Below are positions 33,685 through 42,753 of a DNA stretch of 64,000 nt, in pieces. This DNA is from Collinsella sp. An268 (lineage in GTDB: Bacteria; Actinomycetota; Coriobacteriia; Coriobacteriales; Coriobacteriaceae), in NCBI RefSeq assembly GCF_002159765.1, contig NZ_NFJH01000005.1, positions 1 to 64,000 on the forward strand, given 5' to 3'. The notes beneath the pieces were generated by a model. That model searched no databases. It worked only from the letters and a program-made list of their open reading frames with translations, and had not been told where the DNA came from. How positions within the stretch are numbered: the stretch's first letter is position 1; each line of letters starts with the position of its first letter. A program made the position numbers and the translations under genes.

Positions 33685-34431
33685 TCAGACCATCTTCACC
33701 GGATGGCGGATGACGGTTCGCAGCCGCTCCGGCGTCGTCTTGCGCGGGTCGCCCAGATACAGCTCGTGATGGAGGCGCACCTCGGGTACCGCGCCATCCC
33801 GATCGAGCGCATCGAGCATCGCCCCGGGATCGAAGGGAACCGTCGCCGCGTGCCCCGCGGGCGACTCCCCGCCCTCAGCGATATCGACGGCAAGTCCCTC
33901 GCTTGCTACAAAGGCCGAGAGCACGGCGATCGTCTCCGGCTCCGTATCGTAGGGCCCCACATGCAGCATCTGGACACACGGGCCCTCGGCAAAGCGCACG
34001 AGGCGCAGCTCTCCGGCATCAAGCGCCTCGGCGAGCTCCGGCTTCTTCTTCGCAGCGTCTGCATGCACGCGGTCGAGGACCTCCGGCGTTACAAAATCCG
34101 GCTGCCGTATAAGGGAAACCCATGAGAGAGCACCCTTGTCCGCAATTGAGGCGCCATCGAAGGCGCCCGAGCCAGCCCACCAGAGCCCTTCAAGCGGCGG
34201 CACCACATAATCGAAGTACCCCTCCGGCTGCCATGTGCCCTTTTTTGACATCTTGACGGTATACGAGAACGCGTAGAGCAGACTCAGCGCGCGTTGATAA
34301 CGTCCGCCTTCCTCATTGGGGTCGCCCGAGCCTGCCACGGCGGCAAACGTCATCGCGGGCACATCGACAAGCTCCGGCTTATCCTTAGGCTGGTACAGAT
34401 CGCGAAACGCGCGCTTGAAGTCATACGCCAT
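33685..34431 (-). CDS. GyrI-like small-molecule-binding protein
   Basis: The protein has 248 residues. The N-terminus MAYDFKRAFRDLYQPKDKPE and LVDVPAMTFAAVAGSGDPN, with GRYQRALSLLYAFSYTVKMS after it, are the marks of the GyrI-like/AraC effector-binding family, which binds hydrophobic or cationic drugs. A second half repeats the fold (VQMLHVGPYDTEPETI). No DNA-binding domain is present. It ends 21 bases before the MmcQ-like start, likely co-transcribed. Confidence 0.85.
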   Translation of the reverse strand: MAYDFKRAFRDLYQPKDKPELVDVPAMTFAAVAGSGDPNEEGGRYQRALSLLYAFSYTVKMSKKGTWQPEGYFDYVVPPLEGLWWAGSGAFDGASIADKGALSWVSLIRQPDFVTPEVLDRVHADAAKKKPELAEALDAGELRLVRFAEGPCVQMLHVGPYDTEPETIAVLSAFVASEGLAVDIAEGGESPAGHAATVPFDPGAMLDALDRDGAVPEVRLHHELYLGDPRKTTPERLRTVIRHPVKMV

Positions 34432-34539
34432 GTGACCGCCCCCTCGCTTGCTATGGGATGCTCAGTATAAGAGAACATTTGTTCGTTTACAAGAGAAGGC
34501 CTGAAAAACTTTCACCTCTCCCTGTCACCTTTGGGCGAC

Positions 34540-34690
34540 GTACGACCGCATCGTCAGCGTCCGCGACATCACGAGCGTGACCGTCGGCGATGTGGACATT
34601 CTGGTCGATGCCACATGGCGCCCTACCAGGCGACCTCTCCGCCGTACGAAAAACGGGAACCGCGCGCCGTGCTCTACGACATAGTTGAGC
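34540..34690 (+). other. Protein-like relic without start
   Basis: In one plus-strand frame, about 45 codons (including YDRIVSVRDITSVTVGDVDI) look like real coding sequence but have no start codon or ribosome site and end at a stop at about 34683. It could be a gene fragment left by insertion of the downstream ATPase gene. Apart from this and the operators at 34783-34833, the gap 34432-34849 holds nothing I can support. Confidence 0.25.
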
Positions 34691-34782
34691 CGGAAAAGAC
34701 TCCTAACGACGGCGGTCCTAGCAACTCGTCCGGCGCCGCTCAAAGCGATTCTCCCATCCACTGCATGGTCATCCTCAAACCA

Positions 34783-34833
34783 TGTCGAATATATTCGACA
34801 ATAGTTATACAATTCTGTCGGATATATTCGACA
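34783..34833 (+). promoter_or_regulatory. Paired 18-bp palindromes flanking -10 element
   Basis: TGTCGAATATATTCGACA (34783-34800) is a perfect palindrome. TGTCGGATATATTCGACA (34816-34833) differs by one base. They start 33 bases apart, with TATACA (34806-34811) between them as the probable -10. They control the ATPase gene starting at 34850. Confidence 0.6.
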
Positions 34834-34849
34834 GAAAGGCTCGCGCCTC

Positions 34850-36133
34850 ATGAACCACACCACGCTGAAGCGCATCATCTTCGACCAGCATGAGGTCATC
34901 CGCAACACGCGCATCATTCCACGTAGATACGAGCTCGACCCCGAAGCAAACTACGTCATCACAGGCTTGCGCCGTGCGGGGAAATCGACGCTGCTCTACC
35001 GCGTAGTGCAGGACCTTGTCGAACAGGGCGTAACCTGGGAACGCATCATCTATATCAACTTCGAGGACGAACGCCTCGCCGATTTCTCCGTAAACGATTT
35101 TCAAGACATTCCGCTCGTTCAAAATGAGCTGAGCGACGAGCGCGGCTATTTCTTCTTCGATGAAATTCAGAACGTCGAGCATTGGGAAAAATTCGTCCGC
35201 AGGCTTGCCGACGCTGGAGAGCGCGTATACATCACAGGCAGCAACGCCACGATGCTCAGCCGGCAGATTTCCTCAACGTTGGGAGGCCGCTTCTTCCCCC
35301 TGCACGTGACCCCCTTCCGCTTCGATGAATTCCTTGATGCGAAGCAGCAGGCGCACTCCCCCGCCGCGCTCTATACAACGCGCGAGATCGGCCGCATTGT
35401 CCGACACTTCGACACGTTCTACCAGCTTGGTGGATTCCCCGAATCGCTGCGCTATGCCTCCCCGCGCGAATACGTTGAAAACGTGTATCAAAAGGTGCTT
35501 CTGGGCGATATAGCGGCCAGATACAACGTGCGGAATGTTGACGCGCTCCGCGTGCTCATGAAGAAGGTCGCCGAAACGGTGCGTACTGAGGTTTCCTTTT
35601 CGACACTTCACAACACGTTGAAGAGCATCGGCTTCTCGATTTCTAAAGACACGTTGATCGCATATCTCGGATATGCGCAGGAGGCATACCTCCTCTTCAA
35701 CATTACCAATGCCACAGCGAAATTCGTCGAGCGCGAGGGAAGCCCCAAATACTACTTTTCTGACAACGGGCTGCTCAACCTGTTCATCGTCGACCGCGAG
35801 ACAGCCCTCCTGGAAAACGAAATCGCCGTTGCCCTGAACGATCGCTTCGGAACGGATCTCCACTATGCCAAATCTTCGAAAACAGGCATCGACGTTGATT
35901 TCTACCTGCCCGAAGCGAAGCTGGCGATACAGGTCGCCTACTCAATCGCGGGGGAGGCGCGCGAGCGCGAGATCAGCAATCTCATCCGCCTGGCGAGAGC
36001 GGATACCGCCATCAAGCGGCTGGTCATCGTCACCAAAGAAGAGGAGGAGAACATCGAGCAGCAGGGGATCTCGATTGAGGTCATCCCGGCCTGGAAGTTC
36101 CTGTTAACGCTTGGCGATGGTGGGAACGGGTGA
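34850..36133 (+). CDS. AAA_14/DUF4143 ATPase
   Basis: The protein has 427 residues. Walker A is ITGLRRAGKSTLLYRV and Walker B is YFFFDEIQNVEHW; sensor residues lie in VYITGSNATMLS. The C-terminal DUF4143 part shows YYFSDNGLLNLFI and a nuclease-like core GIDVDFYLPEAKLAIQVAYS (restriction-endonuclease-like D and Q residues). Such proteins are widespread in anaerobes as accessory ATPases of unknown role. GC is lower than in the neighbours. The promoter carries paired palindromes although the protein has no clear DNA-binding domain. Confidence 0.88.
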   Translation: MNHTTLKRIIFDQHEVIRNTRIIPRRYELDPEANYVITGLRRAGKSTLLYRVVQDLVEQGVTWERIIYINFEDERLADFSVNDFQDIPLVQNELSDERGYFFFDEIQNVEHWEKFVRRLADAGERVYITGSNATMLSRQISSTLGGRFFPLHVTPFRFDEFLDAKQQAHSPAALYTTREIGRIVRHFDTFYQLGGFPESLRYASPREYVENVYQKVLLGDIAARYNVRNVDALRVLMKKVAETVRTEVSFSTLHNTLKSIGFSISKDTLIAYLGYAQEAYLLFNITNATAKFVEREGSPKYYFSDNGLLNLFIVDRETALLENEIAVALNDRFGTDLHYAKSSKTGIDVDFYLPEAKLAIQVAYSIAGEAREREISNLIRLARADTAIKRLVIVTKEEEENIEQQGISIEVIPAWKFLLTLGDGGNG

Positions 36134-36144
36134 CGAAACCGACC

Positions 36145-36250
36145 TTACTCCTCCAAGCTGCAAATAAGGTCGAGGCAGACGGCCTTGAGCTGCGCGGTTC
36201 CGGAATTCTCGCCCCTGCACACCACGGGCAGCGCCTGCCTCTACGCAAAC
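36145..36250 (-). other. Possible C-terminal gene fragment
   Basis: On the minus strand a short frame preceded by a stop encodes ALPVVCRGENSGTAQLKAV and a further dozen residues ending LEE. It looks like the end of a real protein but has no start. It lies after the stop of the ABC permease at 36268. It may be a leftover of a lost gene. Confidence 0.2.
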
Positions 36251-36267
36251 TGCAACCATCCAAGCGA

Positions 36268-37533
36268 TCACGCCACCTGACGACGGCGGAAGGAGATTGC
36301 GGCGACAGGGGTCGCTGCAACTACGAGAACAGCGTAGACCGCGACCACCATGCCGATGAGGTCGAACACCACCGGCCCCATAGGATAGGACTCGAACGCC
36401 GCGAAGAGCATGTTGAAATTCGCGAAGTTGAGCGGGAAGAGCGCGAGCGCGCGCTCGAGCACTCCGATCCCGCCCGACGGAACAAGCCCCGTGAGCAGCA
36501 CGAGCACAACGTCTGCCAGGAACACCGCAAGGGTTGAGCGCGTGCGCGAGGACATGGCGAGGGTAAGACACACGAAGCCCAGACACGTCGCATACATAAG
36601 GCCAACCGTTATGAGCGCCGCCTGCCCCACCGTAAGCGGATACGGCGAGGAGAGCGCGATGCTCTGTATAGAGAGGCCAAACCCGTCGGCACCGTAGAAC
36701 ACGAGCGAGAACCCTACGATGACGGAAGCGCAGAGCAGGAAATACACCGTTGCATAGGCGAGCGCGGCGACGACCTTCGCCGTAACGAGCGTGGAGCGGC
36801 CGCGCCTCGTGGCGAGCACCACCGCGTCCGCGCCGGACTGGTACTCGAAGGAGAACGTGGGCGCAAGCGTCACGCACACCGCCAGGATCGCGAAGACGAG
36901 AAACGCCGAGCAGTCGATGATATTGCCCCAGCCGCCCACGTAACCGTACGCGATCGGTTCGGCGACACCCGCCTGCTTCTCAGTCCAGTAGGCGCGCTCG
37001 GCGTCCGTGTACTCCCACATGCCGGCCTGACCGTCGTCGAGGGCGTCCTGGGTCAGCGCGGAGACGGCACCGTACCACCCCGCCGCCATCTCGGGCGTCA
37101 CGCGCGCGGCCGTCTGGGCGGGCTCCTCCCCCGTCGCGCGCCACGGCCTGAGCAGCATGCTCCAGTACGGGTTGTAGAGCTCGTAGACCTCCTCGTCGCT
37201 GAAGTTCTGGAACATGAGGTCGTACACCGCCGATCCCGTCATCGTAAGAACCGCATCGCGGTCGATCCGCGAGAAGACCCGCTCTTGGTAGGCGGCGATG
37301 TCGGCGGCGGCGCGCTCGGCGGTGATCGGGCCGGCGTGCGCCTCGTCCTCAGAGCGCGCCTGTGCGATGGCCTCCATGCCGGAGACGATCTGTCCTTCGC
37401 TATTCGACTGCCGGTTCTGCACCACGTTGAGCGTCATGATGCCGATGAGGAACACTGTAACGCCGATGTTGGCTGCGAGCGCAACCCGGCGCGTGAGCAT
37501 CTTCTTGAGTTCGAACCACATGAGTCTAGCCAT
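36268..37533 (-). CDS. ABC-2 type permease of sigma-factor operon
   Basis: The protein has 421 residues from the ATG after AAGGAGGCTCGCC. The start MARLMWFELKKMLTRR precedes a first helix at about 17-37, then a large external domain (45-205), then five helices. The external loop between helix 1 and 2 is typical of ABC-2 exporters of the bacitracin/lantibiotic type. It overlaps the ATPase gene by 8 bases and is the last gene of the operon starting with the ECF sigma factor. Confidence 0.85.
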   Translation of the reverse strand: MARLMWFELKKMLTRRVALAANIGVTVFLIGIMTLNVVQNRQSNSEGQIVSGMEAIAQARSEDEAHAGPITAERAAADIAAYQERVFSRIDRDAVLTMTGSAVYDLMFQNFSDEEVYELYNPYWSMLLRPWRATGEEPAQTAARVTPEMAAGWYGAVSALTQDALDDGQAGMWEYTDAERAYWTEKQAGVAEPIAYGYVGGWGNIIDCSAFLVFAILAVCVTLAPTFSFEYQSGADAVVLATRRGRSTLVTAKVVAALAYATVYFLLCASVIVGFSLVFYGADGFGLSIQSIALSSPYPLTVGQAALITVGLMYATCLGFVCLTLAMSSRTRSTLAVFLADVVLVLLTGLVPSGGIGVLERALALFPLNFANFNMLFAAFESYPMGPVVFDLIGMVVAVYAVLVVAATPVAAISFRRRQVA

Positions 37534-38452
37534 GGCGAGCCTCCTTGAAATGCGAGCCGCCCCTTCCCTCAAAGCGAGCGGCGGGTGATTCGCTGCGGAA
37601 CACGTAGAGATAGAGGTCCTCGAGGGTGGGGGCAACCGGCTGGGAGCCTTCGACCTCGGGCGCATCGGCGACATACCGCACCAGAGCGCTGCCGCCATCG
37701 AGATAGCGCACGTTGCTCGCGCACAGCCCGCTCTCAAGCGCCTCCGCCCGAACGGCGGGAACGACCGCTTCCCACACCTTGCCCTGCGCCTCGGCGACGA
37801 GCTCTCCGGGCGCGCCCGCGAGCACCACGGAGCCCGCGCGCATCATGAGGATCTCGTCGGCGATATGCTCCACGTCGGAAACGATGTGCGTGGAGAGCAA
37901 GACGATCTTGTCCTGCGAGAATCCCGAGATGAGATTGCGGAAGCGCACGCGCTCCTTGGGGTCGAGCCCTGCGGTGGGTTCGTCCAGCACGAGCACCTCG
38001 GGGTCGTTGAGCACGGCCTGCGCGATGCCCAGGCGCTGGCGCATGCCCCCCGAAAACGTGCGGATGCGACGGCGCTCCTCCCCTTTGAGGCCCACTCGTT
38101 CGAGCAGCGCAAGGGAACGGTCGCGGGCGTCGCGGCGCGAGAGGCCCTTGAGCGCGCCCATGTACTCCATAAAGTCGAGCGCCGTAAACTCCGGATAGTA
38201 GCCGAAGTCCTGCGGCAGATAACCGAGGAGCGCACGGTAGCCGTCACCCCTGCGCGAAATGGGCACGCCGTCGCAGCGCACCTCGCCGGAAGTGGGCCGC
38301 AGTACACCGCATATTATCCGCATGAGCGTGGTCTTTCCGGCGCCGTTCGCCCCCAGCAGGCCGTACACACCGGGTGTGAGTACCGTGCTCACGCGGTCAA
38401 CCGCGATTTTTGGACCAAACCGCTTGGTCACCCGATCGAGCGTCAGCTCCAT
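37526..38452 (-). CDS. ABC transporter ATP-binding protein of sigma-factor operon
   Basis: The protein has 308 residues from the ATG after AAAGGAGGGTTATCAAC. Walker A is GANGAGKTTLMR, signature FSGGMRQRLGIA, Walker B VLVLDEPTAGLDP, switch LSTHIVSDVEH. A C-terminal extension of about 80 residues follows. Together with the overlapping permease gene it forms an exporter. The gene is 31 bases downstream of the membrane protein coupled to the sigma factor. Confidence 0.92.
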   Translation of the reverse strand: MELTLDRVTKRFGPKIAVDRVSTVLTPGVYGLLGANGAGKTTLMRIICGVLRPTSGEVRCDGVPISRRGDGYRALLGYLPQDFGYYPEFTALDFMEYMGALKGLSRRDARDRSLALLERVGLKGEERRRIRTFSGGMRQRLGIAQAVLNDPEVLVLDEPTAGLDPKERVRFRNLISGFSQDKIVLLSTHIVSDVEHIADEILMMRAGSVVLAGAPGELVAEAQGKVWEAVVPAVRAEALESGLCASNVRYLDGGSALVRYVADAPEVEGSQPVAPTLEDLYLYVFRSESPAARFEGRGGSHFKEARHG

Positions 38453-38483
38453 GTTGATAACCCTCCTTTGAGTCATAAGCCTG

Positions 38484-39248
38484 TTAGCACGCCGCAGCCG
38501 GCGTCGGCACATCGGCAAAGCCGGACGCCGCCGCCCGAAGCCACGCGCGCACCTCGACCACCGCGAAGAAGAACGCGGCGGCGGATGCCGCCCACCACGC
38601 AACCGCCGCCGCGGGGCCAAATGCCGCCGGATAGACGGTGCGCGCCACCACGCAGGCGGCACAGACCGCAACCGCCGCCGCAACGGCGCCCACGGTCGCG
38701 TCCGCGCTGGCAGCCCGCCGCGCAACGAGAAGCCCCGCACCGAAAGCCGCCAGGTAAGGCGCGAGCCCCTGCGGAAACACGGCCCAGGGCGCAGAGCCCG
38801 CACCGGCGATTACCGCCAGCAACCCGATGGCCAGCGCATCGGCGCAGCAAAGGACAAGCGCTCGCGCGCACGCCGCCGCCTGCGCGTTCACCGGGCAAGC
38901 GGCCTCCAGCTCCGCCATGCCGCAGGAACGGGAGCGCGTGATGCTCACCAGCGTAGAGAGCGCGAGCACCGCGCCCAGAACCGCCGAGGCAACGCCGGTG
39001 CCCACGCCGGAGAGGGCGCACGGCACCGCTAGGAGGACGAGCCCCGCGTGAAGCGCCCACGCGCCGGCACCGATACGCCGCGCCTGCTCGGCAACGACCT
39101 CAAATGCGGGCGGCCGCGCAGGACGCGCCATCTCGGCCGCAACCGCCTCCACGAGCGCACGGGGCGCCTCGGCATCGGCGACGTCGACCGCCCTGCGGTA
39201 ATGGTCTCTCAAGGCGTCTTCGACCTCGCGCCTCTCGCATACCTTCAT
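38484..39248 (-). CDS. Membrane protein coupled to ECF sigma factor
   Basis: The protein has 254 residues. The first 55 are soluble and charged (DALRDHYRRAVDVADAEAPR), then come six hydrophobic helices. The start overlaps the sigma stop as ATGA, so its translation depends on that gene. The position suggests an anti-sigma or sensor role, with the N-terminus touching the sigma factor; no zinc-binding HxxxCxxC motif is present, so this is inference. Confidence 0.65.
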   Translation of the reverse strand: MKVCERREVEDALRDHYRRAVDVADAEAPRALVEAVAAEMARPARPPAFEVVAEQARRIGAGAWALHAGLVLLAVPCALSGVGTGVASAVLGAVLALSTLVSITRSRSCGMAELEAACPVNAQAAACARALVLCCADALAIGLLAVIAGAGSAPWAVFPQGLAPYLAAFGAGLLVARRAASADATVGAVAAAVAVCAACVVARTVYPAAFGPAAAVAWWAASAAAFFFAVVEVRAWLRAAASGFADVPTPAAAC

Positions 39249-39755
39249 CTAGAACCTCCCTGCCCCAATCCTCGGACTCCCAAATCGGCACGCAGCGCCT
39301 CGAGCGCTGCGGCCACGGCGCGCGCCGCGGCGAATCGGCTCATCCCGAGCGCCCGCCCTACCTCGCCCATCGTGAGCTCCTGGCCGTACCTCAGCTCCAG
39401 CACCTCGCGCTGGGCGCGGGGTAGCCGAGCAAGCGCCGCGGCGAGGTCGCGTCCGGCGTCGGCATCCTCCGGTCCCCCCTCCATCCGCGAGCCCCTCGGG
39501 AAGATCAGCCCACGACATCGCGCGGTCCCGCACCATATCGGTGCAGACGTTGCGCGCGATCGTGATGAGATAGGCGCGGGCGCGACCTTGCTCCCGATAG
39601 CGCGACCGGGCGCGGACGAAGCGCAGGAACGTCTCCTGAACGGCGTCTTCGGCGAGCCCTGCCGGCGCATGTCTCACGCAGTAGCGCATCACGTCCGCGT
39701 AATGCTCGCCCACAAAGCGCTCCGCTTCGCCGATCCTTTCGTTCCTGTCGCCCAC
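39245..39755 (-). pseudogene. ECF sigma factor split by frameshift
   Basis: A GTG start after GGGAGGTGATTGC opens a frame encoding sigma region 2: GEHYADVMRYCVRHA, LAEDAVQETFLRFVRARSRY, ARAYLITIARNVCTDMVRDR. Near 39474-39479 a run of six G (minus strand) shifts frame. Region 4 (ALARLPRAQREVLELRYGQE, TMGEVGRALGMSRFAAARA) then continues in another frame to the stop coupled with the next gene. Removing one G restores one open frame of about 169 residues. It is either a sequencing error, a true lesion or a slippage switch. It would direct the ABC operon downstream. Confidence 0.75.
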
Positions 39756-39936
39756 GCAATCACCTCCCTTTACCCCTATTAACGGCCGCGCGCGCCAAGA
39801 TGAGCGGTCGATTTGATTCCAAGTGGCAACCGTTACGGCTTCGTTAGAAATCACCCGCACCATGGTACGCGTCACCAAAAGACGGCGTGCGGAGGGGCGA
39901 CTCGCTCCGCACGCCCCGACGAGAAAGGGCACATCC

Positions 39937-40665
39937 ATGGGCTTCATACTCGAGACCCGCGGACTCACCAAGCGGTTCGGCAGCGGCGCGCACGTGCAGA
40001 CAGCCGTGAGCGACGTTTCCATCCATCTCACCGAGGGAGAGGTTTACGGACTCCTCGGCCCCAACGGTGCCGGCAAATCGACCACTCTCAAGATGATCTG
40101 CGGCATGCTGCGCCCCACCGAGGGCGAGATCCTCTTTGCCGGGCACGCTTGGCGTCGCGAGGACCTTTACGCGGTAGGCAGCCTTATCGAGGAAGCGCCG
40201 CTCTACCCCAATCTCACCGCGCGCGAGAACCTGCGCGTGCGCACCGCGCTCTTGGGGCTCCCCGAAAGCCGGATCGACGAGGTGCTCGCCGCGGTCGACC
40301 TCACCGGCACGGGGCGTAAGCGCGCCGGGCGCTTCTCGATGGGCATGAAGCAGCGCCTTGGGCTTGCGCTCGCGCTTCTTGCCCGGCCGCGCCTGCTCGT
40401 GCTCGACGAGCCCACCAACGGCCTCGACCCCCTCGGCATCGAGGAGCTGCGCGCTCAGATTCGCGGCTTCGCCGACGCGGGCACCACCGTGCTCGTCTCC
40501 AGCCATATCCTCTCTGAGGTGCAGCAGATGGCAGATTCCATCGGCATCATCTACCAGGGGCGGCTCGCCTATGAGGACCGGCTGCGCCCGGGCGAAGACC
40601 TCGAAGAGCTCTTCATGGCGGTCTGCCGCGAGGGTCGAGCCGCCCAGAGGGAGGTGGCGGCATGA
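39937..40665 (+). CDS. Lantibiotic-protection ABC transporter ATPase (LanF type)
   Basis: The protein has 242 residues from the ATG after GAGAAAGGGC. Walker A is GPNGAGKSTTLKM, signature FSMGMKQRLGLAL, Walker B LLVLDEPTNGLDPLGIEEL, switch VSSHILSEVQQ. The IYQGRLAYEDRL region matches gallidermin/nisin immunity ATPases. Its stop overlaps the next start (ATGA). With the two permeases that follow it forms a LanFEG-like complex. Confidence 0.9.
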   Translation: MGFILETRGLTKRFGSGAHVQTAVSDVSIHLTEGEVYGLLGPNGAGKSTTLKMICGMLRPTEGEILFAGHAWRREDLYAVGSLIEEAPLYPNLTARENLRVRTALLGLPESRIDEVLAAVDLTGTGRKRAGRFSMGMKQRLGLALALLARPRLLVLDEPTNGLDPLGIEELRAQIRGFADAGTTVLVSSHILSEVQQMADSIGIIYQGRLAYEDRLRPGEDLEELFMAVCREGRAAQREVAA

Positions 40666-41474
40666 GCCGAACCTTCGCGTGCGCTTCCGCGGAGCCGACA
40701 TGCGGGGGCACGGAACGCGCCGGTGTGGGGCGCGCCCTTGCCGCCGAGGCGATGAAATCACGCCATGCGGCGCCCGTGCGCCTCGCCGTCCTCATGGCGC
40801 TCCCTATGCCGCTTCTTGGCGCGATGCCCTACCTCGGCAACCAGTCCTTTAGCGCATGGAATTATTGGTATGCGCTTTTCTTGCCGGTAACGCTCTCGCT
40901 CGTCGTCGCCTGCGTGGCGCAGGCAGACGCGCGGATGCAGATGCGCGGGGTGCGCGGCCTCGGGGCGCCGCTCGGGTGCGCGTGGTGGGCGAAGGCGCTC
41001 TGGTGCCTTGCGCTCTCCGTCCTCGCCAACGCCGTGGTGTTTGGCATCTATCTCGCGGGGTCCGCATTCACGACGCAGGGCATAACGCCCGCCGGCACGC
41101 TCACCATGCTGTGCTGCGCGCTCGTCAACGCGCTCACCACCGCGTGGATGATTCCGGCGGGCCTGTGGCTCACGGTGCGCGCAGGCATGCTCGCAGGCAT
41201 CTTCTGCCCGCTCGCCGTGCAGCTCGTGGGCGGGTTTGCGTGGTCGATCGTTCCTCTGCCGCAGCTGTTCCCCCCATCCGCCTCGATGGTCATACCCACC
41301 AGCTTCATCCCCGTGCTCCCGAGCGGCGAGCCGCTTGCGGCCGACATGGCGCTCGGCGGCGCCCTCGCCTCGAGCGGCGCGCTCACCATAGCCGGCCTCG
41401 CGATCTGCGCGCTCTCGTTCGTCGCGCTCACCGCCGCCGGCGCCGCGTGGTTCGCACGCTCCGAGGAGAGGTGA
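40662..41474 (+). CDS. Lantibiotic-immunity ABC permease (LanE type)
   Basis: The protein has 270 residues with six hydrophobic helices. The part LAAEAMKSRHAAPVRLAVLM before helix 1 and the WNYWYALFLPVTLSL segment are typical of MutE/EpiE-like permeases. It overlaps the ATPase by four bases. Together with the next gene it should form the membrane part that removes lantibiotics from the lipid bilayer. Confidence 0.82.
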   Translation: MSRTFACASAEPTCGGTERAGVGRALAAEAMKSRHAAPVRLAVLMALPMPLLGAMPYLGNQSFSAWNYWYALFLPVTLSLVVACVAQADARMQMRGVRGLGAPLGCAWWAKALWCLALSVLANAVVFGIYLAGSAFTTQGITPAGTLTMLCCALVNALTTAWMIPAGLWLTVRAGMLAGIFCPLAVQLVGGFAWSIVPLPQLFPPSASMVIPTSFIPVLPSGEPLAADMALGGALASSGALTIAGLAICALSFVALTAAGAAWFARSEER

Positions 41475-41479
41475 GGTCC

Positions 41480-42310
41480 GTGTCTCGAAACGATAGGGGC
41501 ACCATGGCAGCACAGGGGGCACGACCGCGCATGACCCTCCCTCGCGCGCTTCGCTCCGAGCGCCTGCGCCTGGCGCGCTCCCCGCTCCTGGTTGCGCATC
41601 TCGCCTGCGGCCTTGCAGGCGGTCTCGCCTGCGGAGAGTACTTCTGCGTCGCCCGCTGGGACCCGGCAATGAGCGCAGACGCCTACGCGCAGTTCCTCGG
41701 CGCCCTCATGCCGCTTATGTCCGGCATCGTCTGCGGGCTCGCCATAGACGAGGAGCGCGCGGCGGGCGGCCTCGCCCACCTGACGGCAATCCCCTCACGC
41801 GGTAGGGCGATCGCGGCCGCATGGGTCGCCTTGGCGACGCTGGGAGCGAGCGCCCTCGCCCTGGCATTCAGCGTCTTTGGCGCTATGCTCGCCGCCGCGG
41901 GCCGCCTGCCCCTCGGCCCCCTGCCGCTTATAGCCTCTTGGGCGGGCACCGTCCTCGGCAGCCTCCCCCTGTATGCAATCGGGCTCGCCCTCTCGCTGCG
42001 CTTGGGGCGCAACGCCGTCATCGGCGTCGGCGCCGCAGGGACGCTCGTCGCGTTCTTCTCGGTCGGCGGTCTCGCGCACGGTCTCATGACCGGCGAGCTC
42101 ACCGGCCTGGCGCCGAGTCCGCTCGCCTGGATTCCCTTCTCGTGGCCGGCGCGCCTGGGCTCGCTCGGGGCGGAGGTCTTCATCGACGCCGCCCGCGCCG
42201 CCGCACCCCTCGTCGCAACCGCGCTTGCCGGCGCCGCCCTCTCCGCGCTGACCGCCGGCCTCCTCATCGTGTGGTTCCGTACCTTTGAGGGAGGGCGGTC
42301 GGATGCGTAG
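41480..42310 (+). CDS. Lantibiotic-immunity ABC permease (LanG type)
   Basis: The protein has 276 residues from GTG at 41480, chosen for the ribosome site GAGGAGAGGTGAGGTCC; an ATG 8 codons later is an alternative. The start MTLPRALRSERLRLARSPL precedes six helices. The YAQFLGALMPLMSGIVCGLA segment and the GIVCGLAIDEERAAGGLAHL coupling region are typical. It overlaps the YxeA-like gene by 8 bases. Confidence 0.82.
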   Translation: MSRNDRGTMAAQGARPRMTLPRALRSERLRLARSPLLVAHLACGLAGGLACGEYFCVARWDPAMSADAYAQFLGALMPLMSGIVCGLAIDEERAAGGLAHLTAIPSRGRAIAAAWVALATLGASALALAFSVFGAMLAAAGRLPLGPLPLIASWAGTVLGSLPLYAIGLALSLRLGRNAVIGVGAAGTLVAFFSVGGLAHGLMTGELTGLAPSPLAWIPFSWPARLGSLGAEVFIDAARAAAPLVATALAGAALSALTAGLLIVWFRTFEGGRSDA

Positions 42311-42728
42311 CAGACGGGTCCTCGGCGCAATCGCGCTCGTGCTCATCACCGCGGCGCTGCTAACGGGCGGCCGCATGCTACTCGATGCCGGATGGGGCGC
42401 GGCGCTGCGCTCGCTTGCCGACCGGCTGCTCCCCCTTCCCGAAATGACCGTGTACGCGCCCGCCCCCGAACCCGGCAGCCACGTGAGCTCCTATGCCGAT
42501 GCAACGGGTGCGGGGACGAACTACGTGTACCTGGTCAACGCAGCAGACGCGAACGGTGTCACGCACGAGCTTCAGCTCATTTTCTTTGGCGGCGAATCGA
42601 GCGGCTCCGGTTGGCTCCGCATCGAGGCTCGCGGCGGCTCGGGCGTGCGCTACTCCCCTTGCGCCGCAGAGGAGGTGCCCATCGCCGCGCGCGGGGCATG
42701 TGCGCCGCAAGGGACCTTACCGGTATAA
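42303..42728 (+). CDS. YxeA-like exported protein
   Basis: The protein has 141 residues from the ATG after GAGGGAGGGCGGTCGG. One hydrophobic helix (6-24) is followed by an external domain with GTNYVYLVNAADANGVTHEL and LQLIFFGG, then SGWLRIEARGGSGVRYSP, the pattern of YxeA/DUF1093 proteins. This family commonly sits next to lantibiotic-type ABC transporters. Its exact role is unknown. Confidence 0.7.
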   Translation: MRSRRVLGAIALVLITAALLTGGRMLLDAGWGAALRSLADRLLPLPEMTVYAPAPEPGSHVSSYADATGAGTNYVYLVNAADANGVTHELQLIFFGGESSGSGWLRIEARGGSGVRYSPCAAEEVPIAARGACAPQGTLPV

Positions 42729-42753
42729 TCCCCCCAGAAAGAAGGAGTCGACG

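Noticed and set aside
38484-39248. Zinc-binding anti-sigma factor
   Set aside because: The position fits, but no HxxxCxxC motif is present; I kept it only as a coupled membrane protein.
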